64,000 bases of DNA, from positions 1 to 64,000 of the forward strand of contig NZ_JAAIYO010000013.1 in assembly GCF_014930455.1 (NCBI RefSeq). Direction: 5' to 3'. This document shows positions 63,482 through 64,000 of the stretch, one piece after another (positions within the stretch are counted from its first letter, which is position 1; the number at the start of each line of letters is the position of its first letter). This stretch comes from Corallococcus soli. GTDB taxonomy: Bacteria; Myxococcota; Myxococcia; Myxococcales; Myxococcaceae. A program made the translations under genes and the position numbers. The notes beneath the pieces were generated by a model, which ran no database searches, had not been told where the DNA came from, and saw only the letters and a list, made by a program, of their open reading frames with translations.

Positions 63482-64000
63482 GTGGCCCCCCCATCCATCC
63501 GGCTCTTCAACACGTTGTCCATGCAGAAGGAGCCGCTGGAGCCGCTCGTGCCCGGCGAAGTGAAGGTCTATGTCTGTGGGCCTACGGTCTACAGCTACAT
63601 CCATATCGGGAACGCGCGCACCTTCACGTCGTTCGACGTGGTGGTCCGGTACCTGCGCTACCGGGGCTTCAAGGTGACGTACGTGCGCAACTTCACGGAC
63701 GTCGACGACAAGATCATCAAGGCCGCGCACGAGACGGGGGAGACGCCCGTGGCGCTCGCGTCGCGCTTCGTGGAGATCTTCCGCGAGGACACGCAGGCGC
63801 TGCGCCTGCGCGAACCGGACGTGTCCCCGCGCGTGAGCGAAACCATCCCCGAAATCGTCGCCCTCATCCAGACGCTGGTGGACAAGGGCTTCGCCTACGA
63901 GGCGAAGGGCGACGTGTACTTCGAGGTCGGCAAGGACGACGACTACGCGAAGCTGTCCAAGCGCAACCTGGACGAGCTGTGCCAGGGCGAGCGCGTGCAG
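63482..64000 (+). CDS. cysS: cysteinyl-tRNA synthetase (5' part; continues past window)
   Basis: The first 173 codons of CysS, the class I synthetase that charges tRNA-Cys. Visible motifs: 'LFNTLSMQKEPLEPLVPGEVKVYVCGPTVY' region with the zinc-binding Cys in 'YVCGPTVY', the HIGH-like signature 'YIHIGNAR', and 'VTYVRNFTDVDDKIIKAA', which is diagnostic for CysRS. The KMSKS loop lies beyond the window. GTG start with AGGAGGA about 12 bases upstream. The right end of the window cuts the gene. Confidence 0.96.
   Translation, partial: MAPPSIRLFNTLSMQKEPLEPLVPGEVKVYVCGPTVYSYIHIGNARTFTSFDVVVRYLRYRGFKVTYVRNFTDVDDKIIKAAHETGETPVALASRFVEIFREDTQALRLREPDVSPRVSETIPEIVALIQTLVDKGFAYEAKGDVYFEVGKDDDYAKLSKRNLDELCQGERVQ

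Overview
The window is 64 kb of very GC-rich, gene-dense chromosomal DNA that looks like a myxobacterium of the Myxococcus/Corallococcus type. The clues are two large membrane-anchored Ser/Thr kinases with the myxobacterial HRD-x-SPQN catalytic loop, two FHA-domain membrane proteins, a 164-residue CdnL (CarD-family) protein, several hybrid histidine kinases, many lipoproteins with low-complexity linkers, and an ASH-repeat/von Willebrand A lipoprotein. I see no rRNA, tRNA, CRISPR array, prophage or replication origin. The only mobile-element trace is a partial IS66-type OrfA at the left edge.

Layout. 1-2.95 kb: IS66 OrfA fragment, a hypothetical protein, a pirin and a LysR regulator. 3.0-8.25 kb (minus strand): a tightly packed five-gene operon encoding an outer-membrane porin-like protein, a VTC-type (polyphosphate polymerase fold) protein, a thymidylate-kinase-like P-loop protein fused to about nine 27-residue repeats, a DUF4956 membrane protein and a lipoprotein. 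8.5-19.8 kb: kinase 1, rhodanese, ErpA/IscA-type Fe-S carrier, thioesterase, deoxynucleoside kinase, glycerophosphodiesterase, a Thr-Asp-Ala-Gly repeat lipoprotein, kinase 2 and a SprT-like protease. 19.9-24.9 kb: a hypothetical protein with a GT-C-like membrane protein, a secreted metallothionein-like protein, a zinc-ribbon protein and NadA. 25.3-31.4 kb: a translationally coupled signalling operon (PilZ/acetyltransferase protein, methyltransferase, double-kinase hybrid histidine kinase). 31.5-37.8 kb: two POT-family transporters and UvrA. 38.2-44.5 kb: ASH/vWA lipoprotein, a metallophosphoesterase that resembles eukaryotic RNA-lariat debranching enzyme (DBR1), a response-regulator/histidine kinase and a PAP2 phosphatase. 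44.7-53.1 kb: an AddB/AddA-like nuclease-helicase pair followed by PurA. 53.5-64 kb: TPR and PH-like proteins, FHA protein, beta-barrel protein, CBM9-like lipoprotein, ComEC, CdnL, a second FHA protein and the start of CysS.

Two systems deserve most attention: the porin/VTC/kinase-repeat/DUF4956/lipoprotein operon, which reads like a phosphate or polyphosphate membrane system, and the DBR1-like phosphoesterase. A recurrent promoter arrangement is also visible: a TAGACT/TAGAGT/TAGTAG -10 hexamer ending exactly 11 nt before the start codon in four genes, implying near-leaderless mRNAs. No database search could be run, so all family assignments rest on motifs read by eye.
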